From NCBI GenBank assembly GCA_965276715.1, contig OZ255622.1, positions 1,302,001 to 1,366,000 on the forward strand: a DNA stretch of 64,000 nt. Direction: 5' to 3'. Position 1 is the stretch's first letter. Every line of letters starts with the position of its first letter. The translations under genes and the position numbers were made by a program. Source of the stretch: CAXTPV01 sp965276715. Its GTDB lineage: Bacteria; Pseudomonadota; Alphaproteobacteria; Acetobacterales; Acetobacteraceae. Below are positions 24,520 to 33,570 of this stretch, piece by piece. Under the pieces are notes generated by a model that did not search any database, was not told the origin of the DNA, and was given only the letters and a program-made list of their open reading frames with translations.

Positions 24520-25127
24520 GCGCGGATCCTGCTCTTGAGCGCGGCGCGCAGCGTCCCGTCGTCGAGCACGTCGAGCGCGCCACCCATCGGCACGCCGTGG
24601 CCGAGCCGGCTGATCGCGACCTCATGCTCGAGTTCCGCGGCCCGATCGACGATCTTCTCGGCGAGCCAGTGCGCGGTCGTGGCACCGTCGACGGTGGCGC
24701 CGAGTGCCAGGATCACCTCGCGCACGTCGCCGCCGCCGAGCCGTGTGATGAGGGAGCGCACATTGAGTTCCTCCGGTCCGCGTCCGTCGAGCGCCGAGAG
24801 GGTCCCGCCGAGCACCTGGTAGACGCCGCGATGCACGCCGGCCCGTTCCAATGCCCACAGATCGCCCACGCCCTCGACCACGCAGACCGTCGCGCGATCG
24901 CGTCGCGGATCGCTGCAGATGGCGCACGGATCGGCGCTGTCGAGGTTGCCGCATTCGCCGCAGACACGCACCAGGCGCGCGGCCTCGGTCAGGGCCGCGG
25001 CCAGCGGCAGCATCCGCGCCTCAGGTGCGAGCAGCATGCGCAACGCCGCGCGGCGCGCGCTCCTCGGTCCGAATCCGGGCAGGCGCGAGAGCAGGCCGAT
25101 CAGACGTTCGATCTCCGGGCCGCCCAC
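24516..25127 (-). CDS. recR: Recombination mediator RecR
   Basis: Protein of 203 residues acting with RecF and RecO to load RecA on gapped DNA. Helix-hairpin-helix at residues 10-30 ('LLSRLPGFGPRSARRAAL'), the Cys4 zinc finger 'CGECGNLDSADPCAICSD' near 55-75, and a Toprim domain with 'VCVVEGVGDLWALE' and 'EVILALGATVDGATTA'. GTG start at 25127. It lies 33 bp downstream of ybaB in the usual dnaX-ybaB-recR order. Confidence 0.96.
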   Translation of the reverse strand: MGGPEIERLIGLLSRLPGFGPRSARRAALRMLLAPEARMLPLAAALTEAARLVRVCGECGNLDSADPCAICSDPRRDRATVCVVEGVGDLWALERAGVHRGVYQVLGGTLSALDGRGPEELNVRSLITRLGGGDVREVILALGATVDGATTAHWLAEKIVDRAAELEHEVAISRLGHGVPMGGALDVLDDGTLRAALKSRIRA

Positions 25128-25160
25128 GTCAGCAGGCCGGAGGCGCCCCCGTGCGGGGCA

Positions 25161-25484
25161 TCAGAAGGGCAGCTTCAGGCCGGGCGGCAGGTTGAGGCCG
25201 CCCGAGACCTTCTGCATCTCCGCGCTCGTGGTCGCATCGAGATGACGGCGCGCCTCGGCGTGGGCGGCAACGATCAGGTCCTGCAGCATCTCGATGTCGG
25301 CGGGGTCGGCGAGCTTCGGATCGATCGCGATCCGGCGGAGGTCGCCCTTCCCGCTCAGCGTCACGCGCACCAGGCCGGCTCCGGATTCGCCCTCGATGTC
25401 GAGGGCTTCGAGCCGCTCCTGCATCTGGCGCATCTTTTCCTGCATCTCGGTGGCCTGCTTCATCAGGCCGGCCAGGTTCTTCAT
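25161..25484 (-). CDS. ybaB: YbaB/EbfC nucleoid-associated protein
   Basis: Protein of 107 residues. A Met/Gln/Glu-rich helix at the N-terminus ('LMKQATEMQEKMRQMQERLE') and 'VTLSGKGDLRRIAIDPKL' are diagnostic. The homodimer forms a tweezer that binds DNA and influences nucleoid structure. Its ATG overlaps the dnaX stop by 4 nt, so translation is likely coupled. Confidence 0.95.
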   Translation of the reverse strand: MKNLAGLMKQATEMQEKMRQMQERLEALDIEGESGAGLVRVTLSGKGDLRRIAIDPKLADPADIEMLQDLIVAAHAEARRHLDATTSAEMQKVSGGLNLPPGLKLPF

Positions 25485-27394
25485 TGCGGGGCCTCCTCGG
25501 GTTCGAAATCTTCGGGGTCGGTCGGCATGATGTCGTCGGCGAAACCGGCATCGACCGGCGCGAAGGGCGGGATGTCGGCCTCGCCGCCGAGCACCGGCGT
25601 GTCCGTCTGGCGCTCGGCCGGCAGCCCGTAGCGGTCGAGCCGGTCGTCGGCCACCTCGCCGATGCGCGCGCCCGGAAAGACGCGCAGGATCTCGCGCACC
25701 AGCGGATGCTGTTCGATGTCCTGGCGCCCGGCTTCGCGGACCGCCGAGCCCTGCTCGTCGAGCGTGGGCTCGCCGCCCGCGGTGCTGAGTGCCACCGTCC
25801 AGCGCGTGCCGGTCTCGGCACGCAGCACCGCGGCGAGGCGCCCGGCCAGGTCGCGCGGGGTGCCGGGAAGCTGCCTGATCTCGACGATCCCGGGGGCCAC
25901 GCGCACCGGATGGACGGCGCTGCGGAGATGGCCGTGCAGAACCGGCTCGCGGCCGCTCGCGCCCACGAGGGCCACAAGGGCGCGCCAGCTTGTCGGTTGA
26001 GGGCGGCTCTCGACGGAAGCCTCGGGTGACGGGTCGGGAACGGCGCGCGCGAGCGCGCCGCCGCCGCCGCGGGTGATCGGAGGTGGGCCTCCCGAGGGTC
26101 GTGCGGGCGGGCCGGGGGGAGCGGCGGGCGGTTGCGCCGAGAGGCGCTTGACGAGCTCGCCCGGGGGCGGCAGCTCGGCGAGATAGCAGAGCCGGATCAG
26201 CGCCATTTCGGCCGCGGTCTGCCGGCTCGGCGCGAGGTCGAGCTCGCCCAGGCCCTTGAGCAGCATCTGCCAGGCGCGCGCCAGTGTGGCCACGCTCGCG
26301 CGTTGGGCCATCGCGGCGCCGCGCGTGCGCTCGAGCTCCGGCAGCTCGTTGCCGGCCGCGAGCGCCGGGATCGACTTGATCCTGGTCAGCACATGGATCA
26401 GCTCGAGCAGGTCGGTCAGGACCTGCCCGGGGTCGGCGCCCTCGCTGTAGGTCTTGCCGAGCAGCGACAGCGCGTCGGCGACGCGGCCGCCCATGACCGC
26501 TTCGAGCAGGTCGAACAGCGTCGCCCGATCGGCGAGGCCGAGCATGTCCGACACGGTCGCGGTATCGATCGTCCCGTCGCCGATGGCGGCGTAGGCGATC
26601 GCCTGGTCGAGCAGCGAGAGGCCGTCGCGCACCGATCCGTCGGCGGCACGCGCGATCATCTCGACCGCGGCCTCCGAGATGGTGAAGCCTTCGACCGAGG
26701 CCACCCGGCGGAAGTGCGCGGCGAGCACCGACTGGCCGACGCGGCGCATGTCGAAGCGCTGGCAACGCGACAGGACGGTGACCGGGACCTTGCGCAGCTC
26801 GGTGGTGGCGAAGACGAACGTCACGTGCGGCGGCGGCTCCTCGAGCGTCTTGAGCAGCGCGTTGAAGGCGTTGCGCGAGAGCATGTGGACTTCGTCGATG
26901 ATGAACACCTTGGCGCGCGCCACCATCGGCCGGTAGCGGGTGGCCTCGATGATCTCGCGCACGTCGTCGACGCCGGTGCGGGAGGCGGCGTCCATCTCCA
27001 GCACGTCCGGGTGCCGGTCGGCGAGGATCGCGGTGCAGTTCGGGCAGACGCCGCACGGGTCGGCGGTCGGGCCGCCCTGCCCGTCGGGTCCGATGCAGGC
27101 GAGCGCGCGGGCAATGATCCGCGCGGTGGTGGTCTTGCCGACCCCGCGCACGCCGGTCAGCATGAAGGCGTGCGCGACGCGGTTGGTCGCGAAGGCGCGG
27201 CGCAGCACGCGGACGGTCGCGTCCTGGCCGATGAGATCGTCGAAGTTCGTCGGCCGGTATTTGCGCGCGAGCACGCGGTAGGTGTCGGGCACGATCGGCT
27301 TGGCGGGCGGAGGTGGGGCCCCGAACATCCCGTCGCCCTCGGCCGGCGGAACGGGGAGCGCGTCGTCGCCGGTCACGTCGGAGATGTCGGTCAT
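25481..27394 (-). CDS. dnaX: DNA polymerase III subunit gamma/tau
   Basis: Protein of 637 residues, the motor of the clamp loader. After a Pro-rich start of about 40 residues comes the AAA+ core: 'VLARKYRPTNFDDLIGQ', Walker A 'GVRGVGKTTTARIIARALAC', Cys zinc module 'CGVCPNCTAI', 'FIIDEVHMLSRNAFNALLKT', sensor 'FATTELRKVPVTVLSRCQ'. A Pro/Ala linker near 400-450 leads to a tau-type C-terminal domain. ATG 27394 is preferred; longer in-frame extensions would run through the SRP RNA gene. Confidence 0.96.
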   Translation of the reverse strand: MTDISDVTGDDALPVPPAEGDGMFGAPPPPAKPIVPDTYRVLARKYRPTNFDDLIGQDATVRVLRRAFATNRVAHAFMLTGVRGVGKTTTARIIARALACIGPDGQGGPTADPCGVCPNCTAILADRHPDVLEMDAASRTGVDDVREIIEATRYRPMVARAKVFIIDEVHMLSRNAFNALLKTLEEPPPHVTFVFATTELRKVPVTVLSRCQRFDMRRVGQSVLAAHFRRVASVEGFTISEAAVEMIARAADGSVRDGLSLLDQAIAYAAIGDGTIDTATVSDMLGLADRATLFDLLEAVMGGRVADALSLLGKTYSEGADPGQVLTDLLELIHVLTRIKSIPALAAGNELPELERTRGAAMAQRASVATLARAWQMLLKGLGELDLAPSRQTAAEMALIRLCYLAELPPPGELVKRLSAQPPAAPPGPPARPSGGPPPITRGGGGALARAVPDPSPEASVESRPQPTSWRALVALVGASGREPVLHGHLRSAVHPVRVAPGIVEIRQLPGTPRDLAGRLAAVLRAETGTRWTVALSTAGGEPTLDEQGSAVREAGRQDIEQHPLVREILRVFPGARIGEVADDRLDRYGLPAERQTDTPVLGGEADIPPFAPVDAGFADDIMPTDPEDFEPEEAPQ

Positions 27395-27418
27395 GTCCCT
27401 CGCGGACGGCGGAAAGGT

Positions 27419-27515
27419 GGGAGGCCGAACGATCGACCCGTGCGGAGACCCGTTGCGGCTGCTTCCTTCCGGACCTGACCGGGTTGGCGAGCTGCCCGTC
27501 CGCCGCCGACCTCCC
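27419..27515 (-). ncRNA. ffs: Small signal recognition particle RNA (4.5S-type)
   Basis: The minus strand carries the SRP core GTCAGGTCCGGAAGGAAGCA, the conserved helix 8 that binds Ffh and its GGAA tetraloop. The ends GGGAGG (from 27515) and CCTCCC (to 27419) pair to close a single long hairpin of 97 nt, the size of the small bacterial SRP RNA. It lies 24 bp upstream of dnaX on the same strand, its usual place in alphaproteobacteria. End positions are inferred from the closing helix. Confidence 0.93.
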
Positions 27516-27628
27516 GGTGATGGCATATCACGCCGGATGGGGGGCGGAGCAAGGCCGTCCGCTGCGGATGCCGGCTGGCCGAACCGGCGCGGGCCGCCGC
27601 ACGTTTCGCCGAGGATGGAGACAACCCG

Positions 27629-28537
27629 ATGAACCCGGATCGCGCGTGGGCACTGGGCGCGGTCGACCGCGCGGGCAACCGGCGCAAGGACGCAGCCTTC
27701 GTCGCGGCCGCGCGATCGAGCCCGGGCACCTTGATCGTACCGGTCCATGCGGGGCGCCACCTGGTCGGCGCGGGCGAGCCGCCGCGCGCGGTGCTGCCGA
27801 GCATCGCGGAGGCGCCGTCGCTTGGCGTGGCTCTCGATCACCGCCCCTGGGTTCTGCTCGGCACCATCGATGGCAGGCCGATCATCGCGGTCGATCTGGG
27901 CGACGATGCCGAGGCCGGCTTCGATCCTGCGAGGCACGTCGCGACCTTTGCCGAACTTCGCGCGGTGGCGTCGTCGCTGGCGCCCGACGAGACGGCGCTG
28001 CTGGTTCATGCACGCGGGCTGATCAACTGGCGCCGGCGGCATCTGTTCTGCGGCGTCTGCGGTGGCGCCTGCCGGCCGATCGAAGCGGGCCACGTGATGG
28101 AGTGCACCCAGTGCGGCACCCATCATTTCCCGCGCACCGATCCCGCGGTGATCATGCTGGTCCGCAACGGGGAGCGGGTGCTGATGGCGCGGTCGGCCCG
28201 ATTTCCGGGCCGGATGTTCTCGGCGCTGGCCGGCTTCGTCGAGCCGGGCGAAAGCCTCGAGGACGCGGTCGCGCGCGAGGTGCTGGAGGAATGCGGGGTA
28301 CGCGCGACCGGGGTCGCCTATCGTTCGAGCCAGCCCTGGCCGTTTCCGGCCTCCATCATGCTCGGCTTTACCGCCGAGACGAGCGACGAGACGATCGTCA
28401 TCGACGACGACGAGATCGTCGAGGCGCGCTGGTTCACGCGCGAGGACATCCGTGAGCGGGAGCATGGCGATTTCAGTATCCCGCCGCGCTTCAGCATCGC
28501 GCGCATGCTGATCGACGACTGGTGCAACGAGACCTGA
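27629..28537 (+). CDS. nudC: NAD+ diphosphatase (NudC, also decaps NAD-RNA)
   Basis: Protein of 302 residues. Zinc ribbon 'CGVCGGACRPIEAGHVMECT' (four Cys, near 143-165), then the NUDIX box at about 205-230 beginning 'GFVEPGESLEDAVAREVLEE' and the downstream 'SSQPWPFPASIMLGF', the SQPWPFPxS motif that defines the NAD-specific subclass. It hydrolyses NAD(H) to NMN(H) and AMP and removes 5' NAD caps from RNA. Transcribed divergently from the SRP RNA/dnaX region. Confidence 0.95.
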   Translation: MNPDRAWALGAVDRAGNRRKDAAFVAAARSSPGTLIVPVHAGRHLVGAGEPPRAVLPSIAEAPSLGVALDHRPWVLLGTIDGRPIIAVDLGDDAEAGFDPARHVATFAELRAVASSLAPDETALLVHARGLINWRRRHLFCGVCGGACRPIEAGHVMECTQCGTHHFPRTDPAVIMLVRNGERVLMARSARFPGRMFSALAGFVEPGESLEDAVAREVLEECGVRATGVAYRSSQPWPFPASIMLGFTAETSDETIVIDDDEIVEARWFTREDIREREHGDFSIPPRFSIARMLIDDWCNET

Positions 28538-28551
28538 ACGGAGAGACGCAC

Positions 28552-28920
28552 ATGCTGACACGCACTGCCATCTACGAGGGGACGATCAAGGCCGGGCACG
28601 AGGAGGAGTTCTTTCGGCAGGTCGAGGAACGGCTGGATCCGATCTGGCGCCAGTTCCCGCATGTGCGGGCGGTGCGGGTGCAGCGGGTGGTGGAGCCGGA
28701 CGCGGAGGCGCCCGCCATCGCGATGATCATGGAGATGGATTTCCCATCGCGCGACGCGATGCGCGCGAGCCTGGCGAGCCCGATCCGCGAGACGTCGCAC
28801 GCGATGACGCTGGAGGTGATGTCGCTGTTCGAGGGGCGGTTCTATCACCTGGTGACGGAGGCGGCCGTGTTCACGGCGGGCGAGGACGAGACATCGTCGC
28901 AACTGCCGACGGCCGGGTGA
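28552..28920 (+). CDS. Hypothetical dimeric alpha/beta-barrel (EthD/ABM-like) protein
   Basis: Protein of 122 residues from ATG 28552, preceded by CGGAGAGACGCAC. The pattern 'RTAIYEGTIKAGHEEEFF', 'VRAVRVQRVVEP', 'AIAMIMEMDFPSRDAMRASL' is a ferredoxin-like beta-alpha-beta repeat seen in EthD and antibiotic-monooxygenase-type small proteins. It starts 14 bp after nudC and is probably co-transcribed with it. Catalytic role not assignable. Confidence 0.6.
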   Translation: MLTRTAIYEGTIKAGHEEEFFRQVEERLDPIWRQFPHVRAVRVQRVVEPDAEAPAIAMIMEMDFPSRDAMRASLASPIRETSHAMTLEVMSLFEGRFYHLVTEAAVFTAGEDETSSQLPTAG

Positions 28921-29112
28921 TTCTCGCCAGAGAATGGTTGATCACGCCAGTTGTTGACGCATCCTGCGAATTCTGTGGGCTAGGCTCGATGCCTGGCGTG
29001 CGCTGAGACAACGAAGACAATGGCTTATATTAGCCTGAAGATGCAGGCTGGCATGCGCGCTGCAAACTCTCGCTTGCCTGGCAATCAAGCCCGGCAGACG
29101 GGAGACACCGCG

Positions 29113-29289
29113 ATGACCAACATCACCGCCGAGGCCTTCACCACAGCGAACCCGACGCTCCGCCGCGTGACGCTCGCGATCGTCGCCCCGGTCCTCGCGG
29201 TCGCGCTGTCCTGGGGCGTCGTCGACGCCTGCGCTTTCACCCAGCACAGCCTGATGGGCCTGTATGCGATCAGCGACCTCCGCGCATAG
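29113..29289 (+). CDS. Small single-pass membrane peptide, hypothetical
   Basis: Fifty-eight residues with a GGGAGA site 8 nt before the ATG and one hydrophobic stretch ('VTLAIVAPVLAVALSWGVV'). It ends 7 bp before the secreted alpha/beta hydrolase, suggesting a two-gene unit. No family recognised. The upstream 190 bp hold no other gene, only a short palindrome TTCTCGCCAGAGAA at 28921-28934. Confidence 0.45.
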   Translation: MTNITAEAFTTANPTLRRVTLAIVAPVLAVALSWGVVDACAFTQHSLMGLYAISDLRA

Positions 29290-29296
29290 ACGAGGC

Positions 29297-30142
29297 ATGT
29301 CCAGGGTCAACTCCACATTCCTGACCGCGACAATCCTGTTGATGTCGCTGAACGGGGCTGCTGCGCGGCGGGCGGTGACCGACTCGTCGATGATGATGAC
29401 GGTCGGCGATCACCGGATTGCTTTTCATGTCATACAAGGTCGCGCTCCGATCCTGGTTCTGGATGCGGGCTCCGGGCTTGATTCGTCGTACTGGCAAGAC
29501 ATCCTGCCAGGTTTTGCGAAGCGAACCGGCTCGGAGATCATCACGTATGACCGAGCGGGATGGGGCTCGAGCGACGAGGTCAAGCCACCGTTCAGAATGA
29601 GAGACGCGGTTACTGACCTGGAAGCCGGACTCAAGCAGCTTGGGGCTACTCACGAGTTGATCCTCCTCCCGCACTCCTTCGCCGGCGAGATCGCGACGTA
29701 TCTCGCGATGGACCACCCGGATTGGGTCGAGGGAGCGGTTTTGGTGGATACAAACGTTCCGAAGTTCTACACCGAGACGCAAGTTCAACGTCAATACATC
29801 GAGGCCAAGTCCCAGACTGCTGCCTTCCTCGCCACGCATGCCGATGACAAGCAGGCGAGGAGCATCTCCGCCCTCCTGGCTTCGGTCGTCGCAGTCAATC
29901 GCGACTTCAGCAGGGCGATTTGGCCACCGATCATACAATGCGTCGTCATCGTGTCGGACAGGACACCCTTTGCGTTGCAGACAGATGCCGAACATTGGAG
30001 ACATGCACATGCGGAATGCGCAGGAGCAGCGGCGAACTGGACGCTGGTCATTGCGAGGGGCAGTTCGCACGATGTCGTCCACGACCAGCCTGACGTGATT
30101 ATCCAAGCTGTTGGCGGGATGGTCGACCACCTCAGGCAATAG
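29297..30142 (+). CDS. Exported alpha/beta hydrolase
   Basis: Protein of 281 residues. ATG 29297 opens a signal peptide ('TFLTATILLMSLNGAAA'). The fold is marked by 'PILVLDAGSGLDSSYW', the elbow 'LLPHSFAGEIATYLA' with Ser nucleophile, and a final His in 'SSHDVVHDQPDVI', like the 'GSHHIVVEDQP' tail of related hydrolases. The elbow lacks the usual first Gly (Pro-x-Ser-x-Ala). Substrate unknown. Transcription converges on the asparaginase gene. Confidence 0.75.
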   Translation: MSRVNSTFLTATILLMSLNGAAARRAVTDSSMMMTVGDHRIAFHVIQGRAPILVLDAGSGLDSSYWQDILPGFAKRTGSEIITYDRAGWGSSDEVKPPFRMRDAVTDLEAGLKQLGATHELILLPHSFAGEIATYLAMDHPDWVEGAVLVDTNVPKFYTETQVQRQYIEAKSQTAAFLATHADDKQARSISALLASVVAVNRDFSRAIWPPIIQCVVIVSDRTPFALQTDAEHWRHAHAECAGAAANWTLVIARGSSHDVVHDQPDVIIQAVGGMVDHLRQ

Positions 30143-30174
30143 ACTGGAATTGGAACCATCAATGGCGGGTCGAA

Positions 30175-30211
30175 GGGGCCCTGCCCCCTCGCGGGTCCGG
30201 GCGGAGCCCGG
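30175..30211. terminator. Tandem hairpins between convergent genes, probable bidirectional terminator
   Basis: Two stems in a row: GGGGC-CCT-GCCCC (30175-30187) and CCGGGC-GGA-GCCCGG (30197-30211). They lie in the 69-bp gap between convergent genes and abut the stop of the asparaginase gene. GC-rich, no U-run. The GCGGGTCCGGG leading into the second stem resembles the site after uvrC. Confidence 0.55.
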
Positions 30212-31120
30212 CTACCGGTGGGTCGCCACGACCATCGCACCATCGGTCCCGATCCAGCCCCGGAACATGCCCTCGGTGTTAAAGGGTGCTGTGATGCGAC
30301 CATGACGGTCGATCGCAATCAGGCCGGCGCCGATATGATGCGGGGCCAGTTCGGTCTCGATCATGAAACGTGCCGCCGTCTCGACGTCCTCGCCGAGATG
30401 ACGCATGCGGGCGGCGATCTCGTGTGCCACGGCGTGGCGGATGAAGAACTCGCCCTGTCCGGTGCAGGAGACCGCGCAGGCGCCGTCGCGAGCGTAGGTG
30501 CCGGCGCCGATGATCGGCGAGTCGCCAATCCGGCCCTCGGGTTTGCCGGTATAGCCTCCGGTCGAGGTCGCGGCCGCCAGATGGCCGCATATGTCGAGCG
30601 CCACCGCGCCGACCGTTCCATGTTTTTCCGCTTCGGTCGCCGACGTCCCGTGCGCGCGGATCGCCTGGAGCGACGCAATCCGGCGTGGTGTGGTGAAATA
30701 GGCCTGCGCCTCGAGGGGCAGACCGGCCGACGCCGCGAAGCGGTCGCACGCCGGGCCGGTCAGCATCAGCGGGCCGCCGGCCTGCATGAGCGCGCGCGCG
30801 GCGCGGACCGGGTTGCGGACCGCGCGTGCGGCGCAGACCGCGCCGGCCGCACCCATGGCACCATCCATGATCGACGCATCGAGTTCGTGCTCGCCGCGGG
30901 CGTTCAGGGCGGCGCCATGGCCGGCGTTGAAGTGCGGAGAGTCCTCCAGAACCACTACGCAGGCCTCGACGGCGTCGACGGCGGACGCGCCCGCTTGCAG
31001 CTTTTGCCAGCCGGCGCTCAGCGCTGCCGCGATGTCCGCGCGCGCCGCGGCCCATTCGGCCTCGGGCAGGTCCGCCGCCGACATCACGCCGCAGCCGCCA
31101 TGCAGACCGATCGCGATCAT
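30212..31120 (-). CDS. Isoaspartyl peptidase / plant-type L-asparaginase (Ntn hydrolase)
   Basis: Precursor of 302 residues that cleaves itself before a threonine; the cut site is in 'AEKHGTVGAVALD' near residue 175, where the GT starts the beta subunit. Other marks: 'IAIGLHGGCGVMS' at the start, 'HFNAGHGAALNARGEHELDA' (substrate loop), 'GSTGGYTGKPEGRIGDSPI'-like sequence and 'GQGEFFIR'. Family members hydrolyse beta-aspartyl dipeptides and asparagine. Last gene of the peptide operon; ATG overlaps the carboxypeptidase stop. It lets the cell finish off beta-linked Asp dipeptides. Confidence 0.92.
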   Translation of the reverse strand: MIAIGLHGGCGVMSAADLPEAEWAAARADIAAALSAGWQKLQAGASAVDAVEACVVVLEDSPHFNAGHGAALNARGEHELDASIMDGAMGAAGAVCAARAVRNPVRAARALMQAGGPLMLTGPACDRFAASAGLPLEAQAYFTTPRRIASLQAIRAHGTSATEAEKHGTVGAVALDICGHLAAATSTGGYTGKPEGRIGDSPIIGAGTYARDGACAVSCTGQGEFFIRHAVAHEIAARMRHLGEDVETAARFMIETELAPHHIGAGLIAIDRHGRITAPFNTEGMFRGWIGTDGAMVVATHR

Positions 31121-32610
31121 TGCAGCGCCTCCGCCTTGGCGTGGAGATCGGCGAGATAGGGCTCGGGATCGAGCCCGTGTCCGGTCGCGTCGCGCAGCAG
31201 ACGGTCGCGTCCACGGCTGCGTCCGTGCCGATGCACGTGCTCGCCGAGCCAGTCGCGCAGCGGTTCGTAGTGTCCTTTTGCCAAGCCGGTGGCAACCATG
31301 GCGTCCTCCGATGCGGCAGCGAAGAATTGCGACGACATCATGCTTCCCAGCGTGTAGGTCGCGAACGAACCGACCAGACCGGACGACCAATGCACGTCCT
31401 GCAGCACGCCGTGCTCGAGATCGGGAACGGACAGCCCGAAGTCGCGCGCCATTCGCTCGTTCCAGATCCCGGGCAAGTCGGCGACCGCGATGTCGCCTCC
31501 GATCAGCGCCGCCTCGAGCTCCACCCTGAGCATGATGTGCGCATCGTAGGTCAGCTCGTCCGCCCGGATCCGGATCAATCCGGGTTTGGGCGCGTTGATG
31601 GCGCGCCAGAACGCGTCGACGGACACCCGCCCCAGTTGTTCGGGAAAGAGGTCGCGCAAGGTCCCGTAATGCAGCTCCCAGAATTGGCGCGACCGGCCGA
31701 CCCGGTTCTCGTACAGGCGCGATTGCGATTCGTGCACACCGAAGCTCGTCCCACCCACCGCATAAAGGTTGATCAGGTCGATCGTCCCGATCCCGCGGGT
31801 CCATCGCGGCGAGATGCCCTGCTCGTAGATCCCGTGTCCGGCCTCGTGCCACATGCCCGACAATCCGTGCAGATCGTGCGCGCGAAAGTGGGTGGTGATG
31901 CGGACGTCCTCGCGGGTCATCGAGAGCTCGAAAGGATGCACGGTGTCGTCCACGCGCCCGCGGGTGAAGTCCAAGCCGAAGCGGGACGCGATCATGGTCC
32001 CGAACTGGCGCTGCTTCTCGAGTGCGAATTCCTGGCGCAAGAACCCGTCCGGTATCTCCGGCGCGGCTTGAAGGAGCGGCGCGATGCCGGCGCGGAGCGA
32101 CGCGAACAGCGGCTCCAGTTGTGCCAGCGTCATCCCTGGTTCGTACTGGTCGATCAATGCGTCATACGGATGGCCGTCGCCGCGGATGGCGCCGGCGAGC
32201 TCCCGCTGCAATGCGAAAATCCGTTCCAGCACCGGGGAGAACACCGAGAAGTCGTTTTCCTGCCGGGCGGCGATCCAGGCCGCGTGTGCCGTCGCCTTGC
32301 ATCCCGCGATCTCGGCGGGCAGCGTCTCCGGCAGCCGGCGCATCATCGTGAGCCGGCGCGCGAAGTCCGACAGCAAGGCGCGCTCGTCGGCATCCATCGA
32401 TGCGGGATGTTCTTGCGCCCACGCGATAGCGTCCTGCATCGCCGGTCCGGTAGCGATGTCCCAGGCGAGCGACGTGAGCGTCGCCACTTGATGCCCGCGC
32501 GCGGCGTTGCCGGCGGGCGGCATGTGTGTGCGCGCGTCCCACGACAGGAGGTTGATCGCGCACAGCAGGTCGTTCAACCGGGCCGCTTCGCGGGCGAGAG
32601 CGTCCTGCAT
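31117..32610 (-). CDS. M32-family metallocarboxypeptidase (Taq type)
   Basis: Protein of 497 residues. Zinc site 'GMWHEAGHGIYEQG' (HExxH) near 255-268, followed by the downstream 'GTSFGVHESQSRLYENRVGR' with the third ligand. 'LLSWDARTHMPPAG' near the start is the M32 substrate-loop motif. It removes C-terminal residues (not Pro) from peptides in the cytoplasm. Encoded 9 bp after the ABC ATPase gene, so imported peptides would be trimmed by it before the isoaspartyl peptidase acts. Confidence 0.94.
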   Translation of the reverse strand: MQDALAREAARLNDLLCAINLLSWDARTHMPPAGNAARGHQVATLTSLAWDIATGPAMQDAIAWAQEHPASMDADERALLSDFARRLTMMRRLPETLPAEIAGCKATAHAAWIAARQENDFSVFSPVLERIFALQRELAGAIRGDGHPYDALIDQYEPGMTLAQLEPLFASLRAGIAPLLQAAPEIPDGFLRQEFALEKQRQFGTMIASRFGLDFTRGRVDDTVHPFELSMTREDVRITTHFRAHDLHGLSGMWHEAGHGIYEQGISPRWTRGIGTIDLINLYAVGGTSFGVHESQSRLYENRVGRSRQFWELHYGTLRDLFPEQLGRVSVDAFWRAINAPKPGLIRIRADELTYDAHIMLRVELEAALIGGDIAVADLPGIWNERMARDFGLSVPDLEHGVLQDVHWSSGLVGSFATYTLGSMMSSQFFAAASEDAMVATGLAKGHYEPLRDWLGEHVHRHGRSRGRDRLLRDATGHGLDPEPYLADLHAKAEALQ

Positions 32611-32619
32611 CGCTTCCTC

Positions 32620-33570
32620 CTAGGCAGCCATGACGTGGCAGGCGGCGGCGCGGCCGGACGACACCGTGCGCAGGCGCGGCGCCTCCGTGGCACAGCGTGG
32701 GATCGCCCTGTCGCAGCGCTGCCGAAAGACGCATCCAGAGCCGTCCGATGCGGTGGAAGTTCCGGTTCCGATCGGTGCCGGCTCCGTGCGCTTGGTTGGT
32801 TCGAGCGTCGGCGCGGAGGCGAGCAGCAGCCGCGTGTAGGGGTGCATCGGACTGGTGAACAGCGGCTCGCTGTCGGCGAGTTCCACGAGCGTGCCGCGAT
32901 ACATGACCGCGACCCGGTGCGAGATATGGCGAACCAGGCGCAGATCGTGCGCGATGAACACCAGCGCCAGGCCCAGTTCGGTCTGCAGGGCGACGAGCAG
33001 ATTGACGATCTGCGCCTGCACCGAGACGTCGAGCGCCGAGACGACTTCGTCGGCCACGATGATCTCGGGCCGCACCGACAGCGCGCGCGCCATCGCGATC
33101 CGCTGCAACTGGCCGCCGGAGAATTCGTGCGGCCTGCGATCCAGCACGTTGCCCGGCAGCCTGACGAGCGCGAGCAGGCGCGCGATCTCGTCCGCGATCA
33201 CATGACGCTCGACGATCCGGTGCACGCGGAGCGCTTCGCCGAGCGTCTGCGCCACCGTCATCCGGGGATTGAGCGCGCTGAACGGGTTCTGGAACACGAG
33301 CTGGACCCGGCGGTGGAAGGCGCGCCGTTCGGGACCGCCCATCATGGCGAGATCGCGCCCCCGATAGGCCACATGGCCCTCGTCGCACGCATGCAGTGCC
33401 GTCAGGCAGCGCGCCAGCGTCGATTTGCCGGAGCCCGACTCGCCCACGATGCTCAGCGCCTCGCCGGCGGCGACCGACAGGCTCACATCGCTCAGCGCTT
33501 GGACGGTTGGCGAACGGCGGTTGCCGAAGCGCTTGGACACATGGTCGGCCTGGAGAATGCTCTCGCTCAC
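32620..33570 (-). CDS. Peptide ABC transporter ATPase, DppF/OppF-like
   Basis: Protein of 316 residues. Walker A 'GESGSGKSTLARCL', signature 'SGGQLQRIAMARAL', Walker B 'IIVADEVVSALD', switch His in 'LVFIAHDL', and the C-terminal oligopeptide-ATPase tail with 'GCVFRQRCDRAIPRC' (Fe-S type Cys motif of Opp/Dpp ATPases). GTG 33570 overlaps the stop of the partner ATPase gene. With it, it powers import through the two permeases. Confidence 0.93.
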   Translation of the reverse strand: MSESILQADHVSKRFGNRRSPTVQALSDVSLSVAAGEALSIVGESGSGKSTLARCLTALHACDEGHVAYRGRDLAMMGGPERRAFHRRVQLVFQNPFSALNPRMTVAQTLGEALRVHRIVERHVIADEIARLLALVRLPGNVLDRRPHEFSGGQLQRIAMARALSVRPEIIVADEVVSALDVSVQAQIVNLLVALQTELGLALVFIAHDLRLVRHISHRVAVMYRGTLVELADSEPLFTSPMHPYTRLLLASAPTLEPTKRTEPAPIGTGTSTASDGSGCVFRQRCDRAIPRCATEAPRLRTVSSGRAAACHVMAA

